Shown here piece by piece: positions 10,893 to 21,538 of a DNA stretch of 64,000 nucleotides. The notes beneath the pieces were generated by a model, which was not told where the DNA came from, did no database searches, and saw only the letters and a list, made by a program, of their open reading frames with translations. Where the stretch lies: the NCBI GenBank assembly GCA_033297205.1, contig MU859073.1, forward strand, positions 124,001 through 188,000. Reading direction: 5' to 3'. Source of the stretch: Pseudoneurospora amorphoporcata (Eukaryota > Ascomycota > Sordariomycetes > Sordariales > Sordariaceae). Each line of letters opens with the position of its first letter. The stretch's first letter is position 1. The position numbers and the translations under genes were made by a program.

Positions 10893-12827
10893 TCAAGCCA
10901 TATCGGTGTCCTTCCAACTAACCACCTCTCGAGTAACCTCCGAAGCCTCGACCTTGTGCTTCAGGTCAAAGTCGCTATCGAGGCCCCTCCTCAGTTTCAC
11001 CTGTCTCTCCAACAGTGTGACCAGCAAGCCGACCCCTGCGAGACCCAGAAAGATGATCCACGGTGCCCTTAACCCGAGGGCGAACAGTGACACGATCTGG
11101 GCCTTGACCTCCTCCCCGAAGCTGCCGACGAACTGGGCCGAAGCGTGCTCGTATGCCCTTCCCTGTGTCAGCGCCTCCCGTGCCTCGCTGTTGGTAATGG
11201 TGTGCAGGAGAGTTGTCACTTGGGCATTGAAAGCGGCATTGGGGACAGCAACGCCAAGGAGCGATCCAAGTCCACGGAGAAACGCCCATGATCCGGTTGC
11301 CGCCGCGTTCTCCTTGTCTGTGAGCTCTACCAGCACGCTGGGAAGCGTCGTCGACACAATGATTCCGGATCCAATGCCGACAAGGAAGGAGAACACGATC
11401 CACTCGGCCACCTTCGCCTTCTCGGCGTAGGCGACGCAGCATGCGAATCCGACCAACATGAGAGAAAACCCGGCTTGATGCATGAGCCGGTATCTGCCAA
11501 ACTTTGCCAGTAACGGTCCACCGACGGCGGACAGCACCACGATTGTCAAAGTGCAGGGCAGGATGAGAACACCCGACTTTGTAGGAGAGGCGCTCTGCAC
11601 AGCCTGGAAGAACGGTGGCAAGTAGAACTGGTAACCATATGTCAGGAATCCGTGGATGATGGTGACGATGAATCCCGCAACGGTTGTCCGATTGGAGAAG
11701 ACGTGTGGAGGCATGATGGGGTGTTCGCACCATCGGCAACGTTCCCAAAGTGCAAAGCAGAGAACCCCTGTGAGACCCGCGGTGCCAGTGCCAAGTACCA
11801 TTGGGGCGGTCCAAGCGTAGGCCGCGCCGCCGAGTGTAAGCGAGAAGAGAATGAACACAACGGAAGACGTCAACAACCCGATTCCGAGATAGTCCACTCG
11901 CCCGAGTTGCTTAAAGATTGTCAGCTTGCCGCTGTCTGCCGAGCGTCCGCTGCTGACCTGAAGCCACATCCACATCATGACAAGAGATACCGCGCACACC
12001 GGGATGTTGACGCCGAAGCACCATCTCCAGCCAACCTCAGCAAAGACGCCACCGAGCACGGGGCCTACAGTCGTGCCCATAGCATATACGGCAGCCTTGA
12101 TTGCGACGTAATGGCCTCTTCGTTTGAGCGGAATGATGTCGCAAAGGATCAACTCTGCAAACAAGTCAATGCCACCGGAACCGAGGCCTTGAAAGATGCG
12201 GCCAAAGATCAGGACGGCCCCTGAGTTGGCAAATCCTGAGACGGCGCTGCCAGCTCCAAAGATAACCACCGCCACCATCATGAGATGTCGGCGGCCCCAG
12301 ATGTCGGCAAGTTGGCTGTACAAGGGCTGGCAGATGATGGAAGCTAGCAGGAACGCCGTGGCAACCCATGATGAGCTTGGCCCAAGGCCCAGGTCCCGTG
12401 AGATTGTCGGCAGAGCGGTGCTCACCACGCTTCCCTCAAAGGCCGAGAGAAGGATGGGGACACAGAGCCCAATGAAGCACCGCCAGAACCCCACTCCTCG
12501 AGCCCATTCGTTGTTGGCATTGGCCTCGGCAACTTCCGTCTTTTCGGACAGCGAGACTGTCGATGGCGTGCTGTTATCATCGAAGCTGGTACAGGATGAG
12601 GACTTGAAGTCGTAGTCCTTTTCCCTTCGGCAATATGCCGGGCGCGGCGGATCCATCATGGCATCCGCCTCCAAAGCGGCTCGGACATTTTCTGGAAAGT
12701 TCGTCGAGGGTGTGTCTGGCGTTCGCATTGTATTCGAATGATCGGAACGTGTGATGGTATACCTGTTGAAGAAGGTGCAGGAAGCTTGCTTCTGGGTAGT
12801 CAAAAAAGATGTGATGGTTGAGGACAA
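10893..12827 (-). CDS. MFS drug/toxin exporter, 14-TM DHA2 type
   Basis: Single uninterrupted frame of 644 residues. An N-terminal cytosolic tail of about 110 residues is followed by a major facilitator core. The first helix WRCFIGLCVPILLSAFEGSV leads to the motif-C-like VVSTALPTISRDLG typical of DHA2 exporters, then motif A (LADIWGRRHLMMV) in loop 2-3 and a GRIFQGLGSGG helix. About 14 membrane spans can be traced to the C-terminal LRAPWIIFLGLAGVGLLVTLL. The family exports drugs, mycotoxins or other small molecules at the plasma membrane by proton antiport; the substrate is unknown. A start at Met34 (12728) is also possible, because residues 1-33 look like leader sequence. No biosynthetic cluster is visible beside it. 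Confidence 0.88.
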   Translation of the reverse strand: MSSTITSFLTTQKQASCTFFNRYTITRSDHSNTMRTPDTPSTNFPENVRAALEADAMMDPPRPAYCRREKDYDFKSSSCTSFDDNSTPSTVSLSEKTEVAEANANNEWARGVGFWRCFIGLCVPILLSAFEGSVVSTALPTISRDLGLGPSSSWVATAFLLASIICQPLYSQLADIWGRRHLMMVAVVIFGAGSAVSGFANSGAVLIFGRIFQGLGSGGIDLFAELILCDIIPLKRRGHYVAIKAAVYAMGTTVGPVLGGVFAEVGWRWCFGVNIPVCAVSLVMMWMWLQVSSGRSADSGKLTIFKQLGRVDYLGIGLLTSSVVFILFSLTLGGAAYAWTAPMVLGTGTAGLTGVLCFALWERCRWCEHPIMPPHVFSNRTTVAGFIVTIIHGFLTYGYQFYLPPFFQAVQSASPTKSGVLILPCTLTIVVLSAVGGPLLAKFGRYRLMHQAGFSLMLVGFACCVAYAEKAKVAEWIVFSFLVGIGSGIIVSTTLPSVLVELTDKENAAATGSWAFLRGLGSLLGVAVPNAAFNAQVTTLLHTITNSEAREALTQGRAYEHASAQFVGSFGEEVKAQIVSLFALGLRAPWIIFLGLAGVGLLVTLLERQVKLRRGLDSDFDLKHKVEASEVTREVVSWKDTDMA

Positions 12828-15800
12828 GAGGATTGAGCCAAGTCCACAGAATCAACAGCCATCACCGTTCCCTTTAAAAACCCCGTCGATGCAAATTTGC
12901 TTTGAGTCAATGTCCAACATTGAGGGCATTTGTCCTGCGATCTGTGGAGCGTTGTCTTGACGATCCAATGACACGGTCACAGACTCACTGGCATTTTTTT
13001 CCTACACACCAAGGCCAAGGGCTATCTTCCATCACATCACGCATGGCTGGGACGAGTGCACATCCACGAGGCAAGTTGCAAGTACAGTGGTATGTACTTT
13101 AGGTGTGATGAGAACTTTTTCTTTCGCCGGGTCGGTTCCTTGGCCCCCTACCACAGTTGGAATGCTACCTATCTCACCATGGCCGTCCACGATCGACCTC
13201 ATCTCCTCCTCCACCTCTCATCCTCATCCCCGCGGCCAGACCAAAGCACTCCTTCCGTGCAACTACAGAACCATCGGTATTGCTGTTGTTGACGGTTGAC
13301 TGACGGTCACCTTGGGGACGTTGTGCTGCCTGATACAAAGAGTACTGTTCCTTTCCTATCTGCTCTCAGATTCAAGGACTTTCTGCCACGTCCGTGGACC
13401 GGTGATACAACGAGTCGAGGCAACCAAGAATTTGCATCTGTCATAGACTGTAGTCCAATAGCTTGCCTTGGCTACACGGGTCTCTCAGGGTGGCCAACTG
13501 TTTACCTAACAATTACTGACTGCCCTGGACATGAGGATTGTGCCGTCATCAAGCGGCGGCTGCGACAGTGTACTCAATCCCCGTCAGTCTGTAACGGATG
13601 ACAATCTGGGCGAAAAAGTGACAGATTCGAGAGGTTGCTGTGCCCAGGACTGCGAGCGGACTCGGGAAGTACCCCCGTCCACCACTCGATGTGCCGACCT
13701 TACATCATCTAAGCTCTCTTCAGCTTCGAGACGAAACAGGAATTAGCTCGCGGCGGAGTCCCGTGGAGCCTGTTGAAATTACCTCCTTCCATGTGTTTTA
13801 TCTTCTCTTGGTCTTTAGCTCTTCCTGAGATTGAACTTATCGATTCTGGGACGAGGCTCGAACAGCCTCGAGCTGAGTAGACACAAGGCATTATCTGCGA
13901 ATCAGAATGAGCTGGTCCCTTGCAGCACCTGCCAGCTTGGCATGTCAATGGTATTTTCATTGGGTACCATTACTTCGACCATCCCTATAGCCGAGAAGCA
14001 TCTAGATCCTCGATGCCTCTGATCACATTACCATTTTATGGGATAAGCTTCCCTGTTTTGTGCCCTTGGTATAGCCGAAGCTTTCTCGTGTGTCTAAGGT
14101 CGGAGAATTCTCACCAGGGCGAAGTTCTGACTCAGTAGAACGTCGTATTCTATGAGTCTTCTGTTATACCAAGTATGGAACATGCTCGGGGGCACGAACC
14201 CAACAGGCAGAGTGCTCCTTTCTACCGACTTCGGAAGCCGAGAACCTTTGACCTCAAGGCTGGGTCACAAGGGGCGGTGGTCTCTTGTATGTTGGTTCTC
14301 CCATGTCCACGGTCAGCATCTGGCCCATCATGCGTCAGACGAGTAGGACATAGAAGCTAAGGGGTCCCGGCAGTCCACATTAGGAGAAGATCATAGTCCG
14401 TCCTTGGTGGATGTTGTCATACCTCACAAATCATCTGAAACATTTGTTTCGCAGCCTCAGCATGTCTCAGAGTTCGTGCTGTCGAGGAGGCATTTTCTTT
14501 TCCCGGAGCTATCCGTCAAGAAGAATAATCAAGACATCCACTTTGCGGTTGTCTATGAGGCACGTTTGGATGTGATAACATCGCGTCGTCTGCTCTCATC
14601 ACCTCATTCCGTAACACAGCATCTACAGCACATGACGCAGCACACTTTTTCCCTTTGCTCTAATCCACCTGCAGCATGACTGTAACACTGATATCAGACA
14701 CTCAGTATCACGACACGACCCCCAAGACTCGAGGCTGACTACAGGTCGCAGACGTGCTTAGTCAAGATCGCAATGTGTGTGACAACATCACTCGCATCGT
14801 CTTCATGCAGCTCATGGAGTCGTCGCAGGACCGTCAAGCCAACAATCTCTCATACATACACTAGACACTCTCGCCGTTTGGGAGGCGCAGTGATTGTTAT
14901 CATGACACCGCATGTTATCCGGCACTTTAGAGGACCCAATCGGGCAATGCGGATGCAAAACCGCTCAGGGTTGGGCTGCAAGTGTATGACTCGTCCAACT
15001 GACCGTATCCAACGGGAAAGGATAGCCCAAGCTACCTTTCCCAAATATGCGCGAGACTCGGATGAAGATCTCCCGTCAAAATGACTTTAAAAGCTGGTAA
15101 TCACATTCCTTTGCAGTTTGGACACTCCGTGATGGCATTTCTTGCCCCAGCTGGTTTCCCTTGCAAACATGCATTCCCCCGTTGAAGTTGAAGCCTCTTT
15201 GCATTAGTAGGCTTAGCCTAGCTTTCTTCAACCTCCTTAGCTCACTTCGTCTTCCGCAGGTCAGCTCTTGAGAGATATGAGTGAACAAACTCTCACTGTC
15301 AGCTCAAGGCAAAGTTCGGACCGGGAAGTTACGGCACAGCACCCCCGGATGCCAATAACTCTAATTCACCACGGCTGAGGAAAGTCGTATCATAAACCCT
15401 GGGCCCGGACCCTGACATCTCAGCTACCAACCGCCAACCGGCGATGCACCACCGTCTGACGTCAAAATCAGTGTTTCCTCCTTTTGGCTCTATCATTCTT
15501 GACACTTAACATGGAGAAACTCAAGTGCTGGTGGTGATAGGATGCGCGGATTGCTTACTTTGGTGGGACTCTTACTTCCCCGGACAGCCCTATTCCCCGT
15601 TCTCATGCGGGTGTCCGTTGGACATCATGACCATACCCCGATGGCCTGGGTGCCGATAACTGCTCAATATTGCCGACTTCCCGGAGGGGCTACCTTCCGA
15701 AGCTCTACAAAACCAGGCCAAGGAATCCCAAGCTTCTTAGCATACCGTACATGGAGAAATCTTCTTGATTTGTTGGCTGCGCCTAAAATTGCGGAATGAA

Positions 15801-17790
15801 CTATCCGGATTCTCACCTTTCCGCTCCCCAACATCAGCAATACCCAAAATGTTGGTCTCAAAACATCTCCCTCTTTTACAAGATCAGATGTTGATTGTTG
15901 ATGGTTGGAGGTCGCTAGTTCTTGGCTTTCATGATTGGGGTGGTAAGCAGGTCAGCCAACATTCATCCGTATGGGGTAATGGCCCGCGATGAATCGGATC
16001 TACTCTACATACATCCCCCGCCGGGGGCCGACCAGCCGCAGCCGCAGCCGCACATGTCAATGTTCTCCCAACATGGAGTAGTTGGCGCTGACCTGCGACT
16101 GATACACCGTACCCACCTCACTTTGCCATCTTATATCACCAAATCCGGTTTACCCGAGAAGCGACGGGTATAGCAAACCGGATGGACCTGAGCAAAATGC
16201 CAATTCGCCAATTCGTTGGGTGACCTCTTGCCAATACCAAGTGGCAGGATTGTCATTGTCATTGTCATGTTGAAGAAAGCGACGCCAAGTTCTGCCCTTT
16301 TTCGCGTGGACGTCGTGCAACATGAGTTCTGCGAGTATCCACTGACATTGACTGTTGGATTCAAGGGCATCGTGCTTGATCCGATAACCTCATTCGAGGA
16401 GAGCTAGAGAGGAGACTTTGGTCCGTGTTACGATATTTTTCTCTGTTCGTTCCTGAATCGGGTGACACTGCACCATTTTCGATCTTTGTTCGTTTCTTTT
16501 TCTCTACTCTTTCTATGGATAGTGAAAGGCTTACACATCCAAACGACACCGTAACAGGTAACAAACAGGTCAACAACTCCTCAAGGCTCTCAACAAGGAA
16601 ACTTTCTTCACTTCATCAGGTCATATTACTTTTTACGGCCCCTCTGGCGGTGCGTGGGTATTGCCTAAGCGAATACGGACTACGGGATTCCTTCATCGAG
16701 GATTTACCACCGACCAGACGAAAGAAAGTCTCCCATCATGTGTTACTGACATCGTTTGCATGCCGTCCGATCGCTCAAAAAAGTCATGGTTTGCGCTCGG
16801 AGTCGAACAAGGGAAACTTTTTGCTCGGATGATAACCCGCCGCTCGCCGGGCATTCGCGGTCCAACCCGGAACTAACAACCTCAACTCCTCGATGGTAAC
16901 ACACTTCCGAGACCCGAAGAATGAATGGTCTGTCTGGACTTCCAAGTTCCTCCTTTCTCCAGGCCCTGGCATGATGCTATTGCCAGGCATCCCCATGATC
17001 GACATTAGATTAGTGTGCACCGGGCTAAATGTTAGTGCCCAGCACTAGTGTAGTAGCGGGATGCAGTACCTTACATACGACCAACTACGGGATCACTTAC
17101 ACGCATCATCTTGACCGTATGTATCCTTGGGGTCCAAGTCTAGTCTACCTTAGATTCCTAACACCGCTCCCACTTTTCTTTATATTTCCGCTGCCAATTC
17201 CCCTTGCCTGAAACAACGTCAAGTTGCATTTCATCCTCAAACACCCAAAGAAGAAAAAAAAATCATTGCACATTACAGTCCGTAGAGGGCAAGTAGGTAA
17301 GCAGTCAAGACGGAACCTACTACTACTACTAAAACCAAGTAAAAGATTCATGTGGTTTTGCAAAAAACGCGGAGTCGGCGTCTTCGTAAAGAACCAATCA
17401 ATGACTGCCAGATCCCCCAAGGTACCTATGGATGGATGTTCCCGAATAGGGGCAGGAGGTACACTAGAGAGGTGTAGGGCTGGGTCACCCCGGACCTAGC
17501 TCCATAAGTCTAAATGAGCCGGCGCAGATCATTTGATTGGTCTAGTCCGATCTTGGATCTTGACTAGGTACATTCCCATACCAGCAGGGTCTCAAGTTAC
17601 CTCCCAAAAGGGGGTATGTAGTACAATACGGTGAGTGAAGCCACAAACGGCTTCATCTTTTCCCATTGTCACCTTTATTATCCGGTGAATCGGCTAACCT
17701 ATTCTTAGCCAAGTCCTGAGTTATTACACTCGTTCGTACACCGAGTTCCTAATCTGCTGACTCTTTTGAAACTGTTATCTGAAGGCTGCG
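12828..17790. other. Long gene-free stretch
   Basis: About 5 kb with no gene model I can support on either strand. Frames are short, overlap each other and carry no recognisable domain, signal peptide or transposase-like or reverse-transcriptase-like motif. GC looks average, so this is not a clear AT-rich repeat relic. An imperfect hairpin lies at 16142-16182. Noncoding RNA or distal promoter elements cannot be excluded. Confidence 0.5.
16142..16182. repeat. Inverted repeat able to form a bulged hairpin
   Basis: ATCCGGTTT-ACCCG and CGGGT-ATAGC-AAACCGGAT are complementary: 14 paired bases per arm, a 5-base bulge in the right arm and an 8-base loop. The CCGG-centred arms could also be a palindromic protein site. 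Confidence 0.5.
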
Positions 17791-17796
17791 GAGTGA

Positions 17797-17818
17797 GGGG
17801 AGGGAGGGGAGGGAGGGG
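17797..17818 (+). other. G-quadruplex-prone tract
   Basis: Five consecutive G3/G4 runs separated by single A bases (GGGGAGGGAGGGGAGGGAGG). This meets the usual G4 pattern with one-base loops. It lies about 95 bp upstream of the TATA box of the 32-Cys secreted protein gene. Confidence 0.75.
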
Positions 17819-17912
17819 ATCAAATCTTGGAATGGATGACTTCCATTCCTGTGTGTCTTGTGCAGGGAAGGGCAAGTGCAAGTGAACGGTAAGGCAAGGA
17901 CAAAGAGGATCT

Positions 17913-17919
17913 ATATAAG
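17913..17919 (+). promoter_or_regulatory. TATA box of the Cys-rich secreted protein gene
   Basis: TATATAA within CTATATAAGA, about 280 bp before the start codon at 18198, implying a leader of about 250 nt or an intron in it. Confidence 0.5.
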
Positions 17920-18197
17920 ACCCTTGCCGTGTCGTCTTTGATGTTGTCATTTCCCTTCACAATCCAAACATCGCCCTCATCGGACCGATCGGCTATCAGA
18001 TTCCAGAGACCCCCTAGTTCCAACCTGCCTTGTCTCACTTTGCAATCTTTCGGCAACTTCCTCACATTCACATCATATCAGCTTATCCCAAAAAGCCATC
18101 ACTTCCAATATCCAGGCCTAAAGCATACTTTTACCTATCTTTCACCAAGCAAGCCTTCCTACGATACTTACTTCTCGGCAGTGTTACACAAGTCACA

Positions 18198-18944
18198 ATG
18201 ATTGCCACCAAAGTCCTCCTCCTCGTCGGCATGGCCTTCAGCGCCACCACCGTCGCCGCCAACCCCGTCACCAAGACCTGCGACAACGTCAAGTGTCCTG
18301 TCCGGTGCGAGATGATCCAAGGCAACCCTACCTGCGTGGGTGGCCAGCCTCCCAGTGCCGTAGCCGCGGAGGCCAGCTCTGAGTCCCCCTGTGACTCCGT
18401 CCGCTGCACCTACCGCTGCGAAGTCATCAACAACCAGGCCGTCTGCATCGAACCCCCCGCTGAAGATCTCGCCAGCGACAATGCCCTCTCCCCGGAGGCT
18501 GGCAACACCTCCGTGAATGGCGAAAAGTGCGGCGTCGCCACCTGTGGCCTAGGGCAAGAATGCTGCAACGTCTCTTGCGGCCTCTGCGTCCCCATCGGCG
18601 GTTCATGCACTCAACAAATCTGCGAACCCGCCGGCTTGCAATGCGGTCCCAGCGTTTGCTCGGGAAACACACCCAAGTGCTGCAATAAGAGCTGCGGAAT
18701 TTGTACCGCTCCAGATGGGTTCTGCACGGCGCAGCTTTGCAACCGCGGGTTTACCACCAGCGAAAGCAAGAGGAATGAGGAGGCTGACAAGATCAAGCTG
18801 GGAAACCAAAAGTGCGGCAAGGCGACCTGCCCTCAGGGCATGAGCTGCTGCAACTCTAGTTGCGGTATCTGTGTGAAGCCGGGAGGTGCTTGCACGCAGC
18901 AGTTTTGCCAGAGCGCTGACGTCTTGGATGTTGAGGTGGCTTGA
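18198..18944 (+). CDS. Secreted modular Cys-rich protein (2 + 3 repeats, 32 Cys)
   Basis: Start chosen at 18198 because it begins a good signal peptide (MIATKVLLLVGMAFSATTVAA); the frame is open upstream but without secretory character. The product is 248 residues, with 32 Cys all in repeats. Two short modules (residues 28-46 and 65-83) follow C-x4-C-x3-C-x8-C. Three longer modules (111-142, 149-181, 206-237) follow C-x4-C-x5/6-CC-x3-C-x2-C-x6-C-x4-C, with the signature CCNxSCGxC and then GG/DG-x-CTxQxxC. Linkers are acidic and Ser-rich, with a few N-x-S/T sites. It is extracellular and probably fully disulfide-bonded, with 16 possible bridges. I do not recognise a named family; a wall-associated, effector-like or inhibitor role is possible but unproven. 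Confidence 0.85.
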   Translation: MIATKVLLLVGMAFSATTVAANPVTKTCDNVKCPVRCEMIQGNPTCVGGQPPSAVAAEASSESPCDSVRCTYRCEVINNQAVCIEPPAEDLASDNALSPEAGNTSVNGEKCGVATCGLGQECCNVSCGLCVPIGGSCTQQICEPAGLQCGPSVCSGNTPKCCNKSCGICTAPDGFCTAQLCNRGFTTSESKRNEEADKIKLGNQKCGKATCPQGMSCCNSSCGICVKPGGACTQQFCQSADVLDVEVA

Positions 18945-21538
18945 AGGGTTTGAAGGGCGTGGTGGTGGTATGGTGGTATAATCGCAGAGTGGCAGAAGGG
19001 CGAGGAGGCTGGCTGGGCTGGCTTTGGGTGGGACGCTGCTACCAGATGCAAGACGGGAGGGTTGTGGTTGGGGTACAGTAGTGTTGTGAGTAGGGTACGG
19101 GTACCTTGCGTTGGAATGAATGACGATGGTGGAAATGGCGGGTGACTGGCATCCAAAGGTTAGAGAGATGTAAAGGAGGGTGGGAAAGGGTTTGATGATC
19201 ACATTCCTTTGGGTTGGCTTTTTGTCTTTTGTTTCTTGTGGGGGTCACACCGGGAGTATAAGGGAGGGTCACGTACTTGATTGGTGGGAGGTTCCCTTTG
19301 CTGGCTTTCAATGCTTTTTCCTGTATATAATGGAAGGTCCAGTTGTTCTTTGTCGGCATTGCATTAGGTATGTTTGGAAGACAATCAACTTTGTTGTCCC
19401 CTACCCTGGTCGATTGATGTGGCCGTCCTAATGTTTGACTATGGTCTCTTCCAGTCGTGAAGCTGCTTATGTCGAGTGATAGTAATGACGTGACAATGCG
19501 TGCCTGCTCAAAGTTCATGTCAGCCATCGGCTCTAAAAACTAGGCCTATGCCTTGCGGAGCCAAGTGTGGGACTTCTTTAACCGCATCAACAATGGGAGG
19601 GTTCGTCTCAAACGATATATCCGACGTTTTCTATTCTCCGCTTCTTGAGATGGCCTTCGAGAAGTCTGTCCGTCAGATGGCTAGTGCAATCATTTGCTGA
19701 GGTGGACTTGTAGTGCCTTATTCCTTTTGTTGCAGCGGCAATTGGTAAGTGGCTGAACGCTTTCGCTGCGGTGTTGACACTGTATCAACCCGATCGTTCT
19801 GCGGGTATAGCATGTTGAGTTGGATACAGATGTGTGTTTGAGGTGAACAAGAGATGGATGATAACGGTGACCTGATACCATAGTACAAGTAAACCGGCAG
19901 CCGAACAGGACAAAAACGGACGAAGGAAAGGACGATGTTCAAGCACGGAAATTCATTTCGCTGGTTCAACCTTCACGGGCGATGAGGTAGAATTTTCTGG
20001 ATCGTGATTGATTGCTTGTAGGAAAAGTAAATTACAGGAGAGAGATCCAGCCCCACAGTCAGAAACAGAAACTAGTTCAGAAGAGGGTCGTCCACGCCTT
20101 CCACTGGAGATGAAGGTTGCTGATTACCCCTAGGCAGGCAACTGCGGGCTCTGCACTCGTGCATCGCACCTTAAGCTGCATATGGCCGGCACCTGCCCCG
20201 GAGCATAACACAACAGCTCGAAATGCGGCTTTGAATAAGCCCTTAGTTCAGAGGTTCCAACAACTCCCAGTAGCAGACAGGATCGTGGGTTTTTGTAGGT
20301 GGCAGCTTCATGTGCCGGGTTCGACCCAGGCCGTGAGCCGCTGAGCTTTTTTTTTTTTTTTTTTTTTTTTTTGTCTTTGTTACTAATTTCAACTCGAAAA
20401 TGTTACAGAAGCTTGGGTCTGCCCTTTGTCTAGTGGTTGAGGCTTTTAATGGGCTACTCAAGCTAGTTAGTTTTGCCATCAAGTGTGCGGAGTGTTCATG
20501 CAGGATGTGCAACATTTGTTGTCGCAACCGACTCGTTGATACCCACCATGGGAATCTTGTGAGCACAACCATCAATTGCATTCAAAACTCCATTTTCCTC
20601 TGTTTCTTCTCTAAGGGACAATTTTTTCTATCGTTGTCACTTCCACAAGTTACTCAGTCTCTTTTCTGGCTTTTCCTGGCAATTGTTATTGTGAAAAACA
20701 AGAGAAGAAAAAGGGAGAAAAAAAAAGTAAAAGAGAAAGAGAAGGAAAGGTTATTCCTCCACGTCGTAGTGTCTTGGCCGTGAATACTACATAATGCCTC
20801 CTGCGTCAAAGGTTATAATTCTATCAAAGTTTGATCATCTATGCCCGGCCGATGGCATAAACGGATCGTTGTGGAATATCAATGATATGGAAGTCACGAA
20901 AGGACCATTGATATGAAGACGCAAGGTTCAGATCACGATTGGCTCCGCATTTCAAGACATGCCGAGTAGGGTTCCCCATCTCTAAAGATCCTTGGGTGTT
21001 ATCTAAGTCCTCTTCTGTTGTCTTCTAGAACGTCATACCGAGTATATCAAGTCCCACTGTATCCATGGCTAAATCCTCCGTTGTCTCATCTCAAGTACAT
21101 CGTCATTGGCAACCAGTGAGATGTGGGACACTTTGTGCAACCTGATGGTTGTTATAGCTGTTGCGATACCGTATGGTTCCAAAGCAAAACACGGAAGTTG
21201 GTTCCTGATGAATGGTTCTGGAAGAAACAGTGACGAGAACGGAGGTGGACGTGCCGCCACGACGTTGTATTCCCAACTCTGGTGTTCATCCTAACGCAAC
21301 GCCAATCCGGCAATTGAGCGTTGATCTAATATGGATAAGCTCGGGTTGTAGATATAGGTCACGGTATCGCCAGTCCCCGTCTAGCCAAGAATCCGGGGTA
21401 AAAGGTTTGTCGGGCGATGGGATGTCGGTGCCTCGGGAGATATAGATACAGCCGGGCTTCTCCTATTTCTCGTTTTGTTGTTGCTGATCCGCAACGATCG
21501 AGTGTCGAGCAAGAACCTGCTTTCATCTAGTACGCAAA
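18945..21538. other. Gene-free region with a Pol III-like motif and T26 tract
   Basis: No gene model is supported. The 162-codon frame on the minus strand at 19039-19527 has no domain and overlaps the 3' flank of the Cys-rich gene. A B-box-like GGGTTCGACCC lies at 20317-20327, 20 bases before a 26-base T run. Purine-rich sequence follows at about 20700-20750. Confidence 0.45.
20347..20372. repeat. 26-base T homopolymer
   Basis: Uninterrupted T run directly after GAGC. Its length may be unreliable in assembly. Confidence 0.85.

Noticed and set aside
16790..16890. tRNA-like GTTCGACTCC on the minus strand
   Set aside because: The arms needed for a cloverleaf do not pair.
19039..19527. 162-codon minus-strand frame next to the Cys-rich gene
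   Set aside because: No domain, no signal peptide, low-complexity Thr/Pro/His content and overlap with the 3' flank of a convincing gene.
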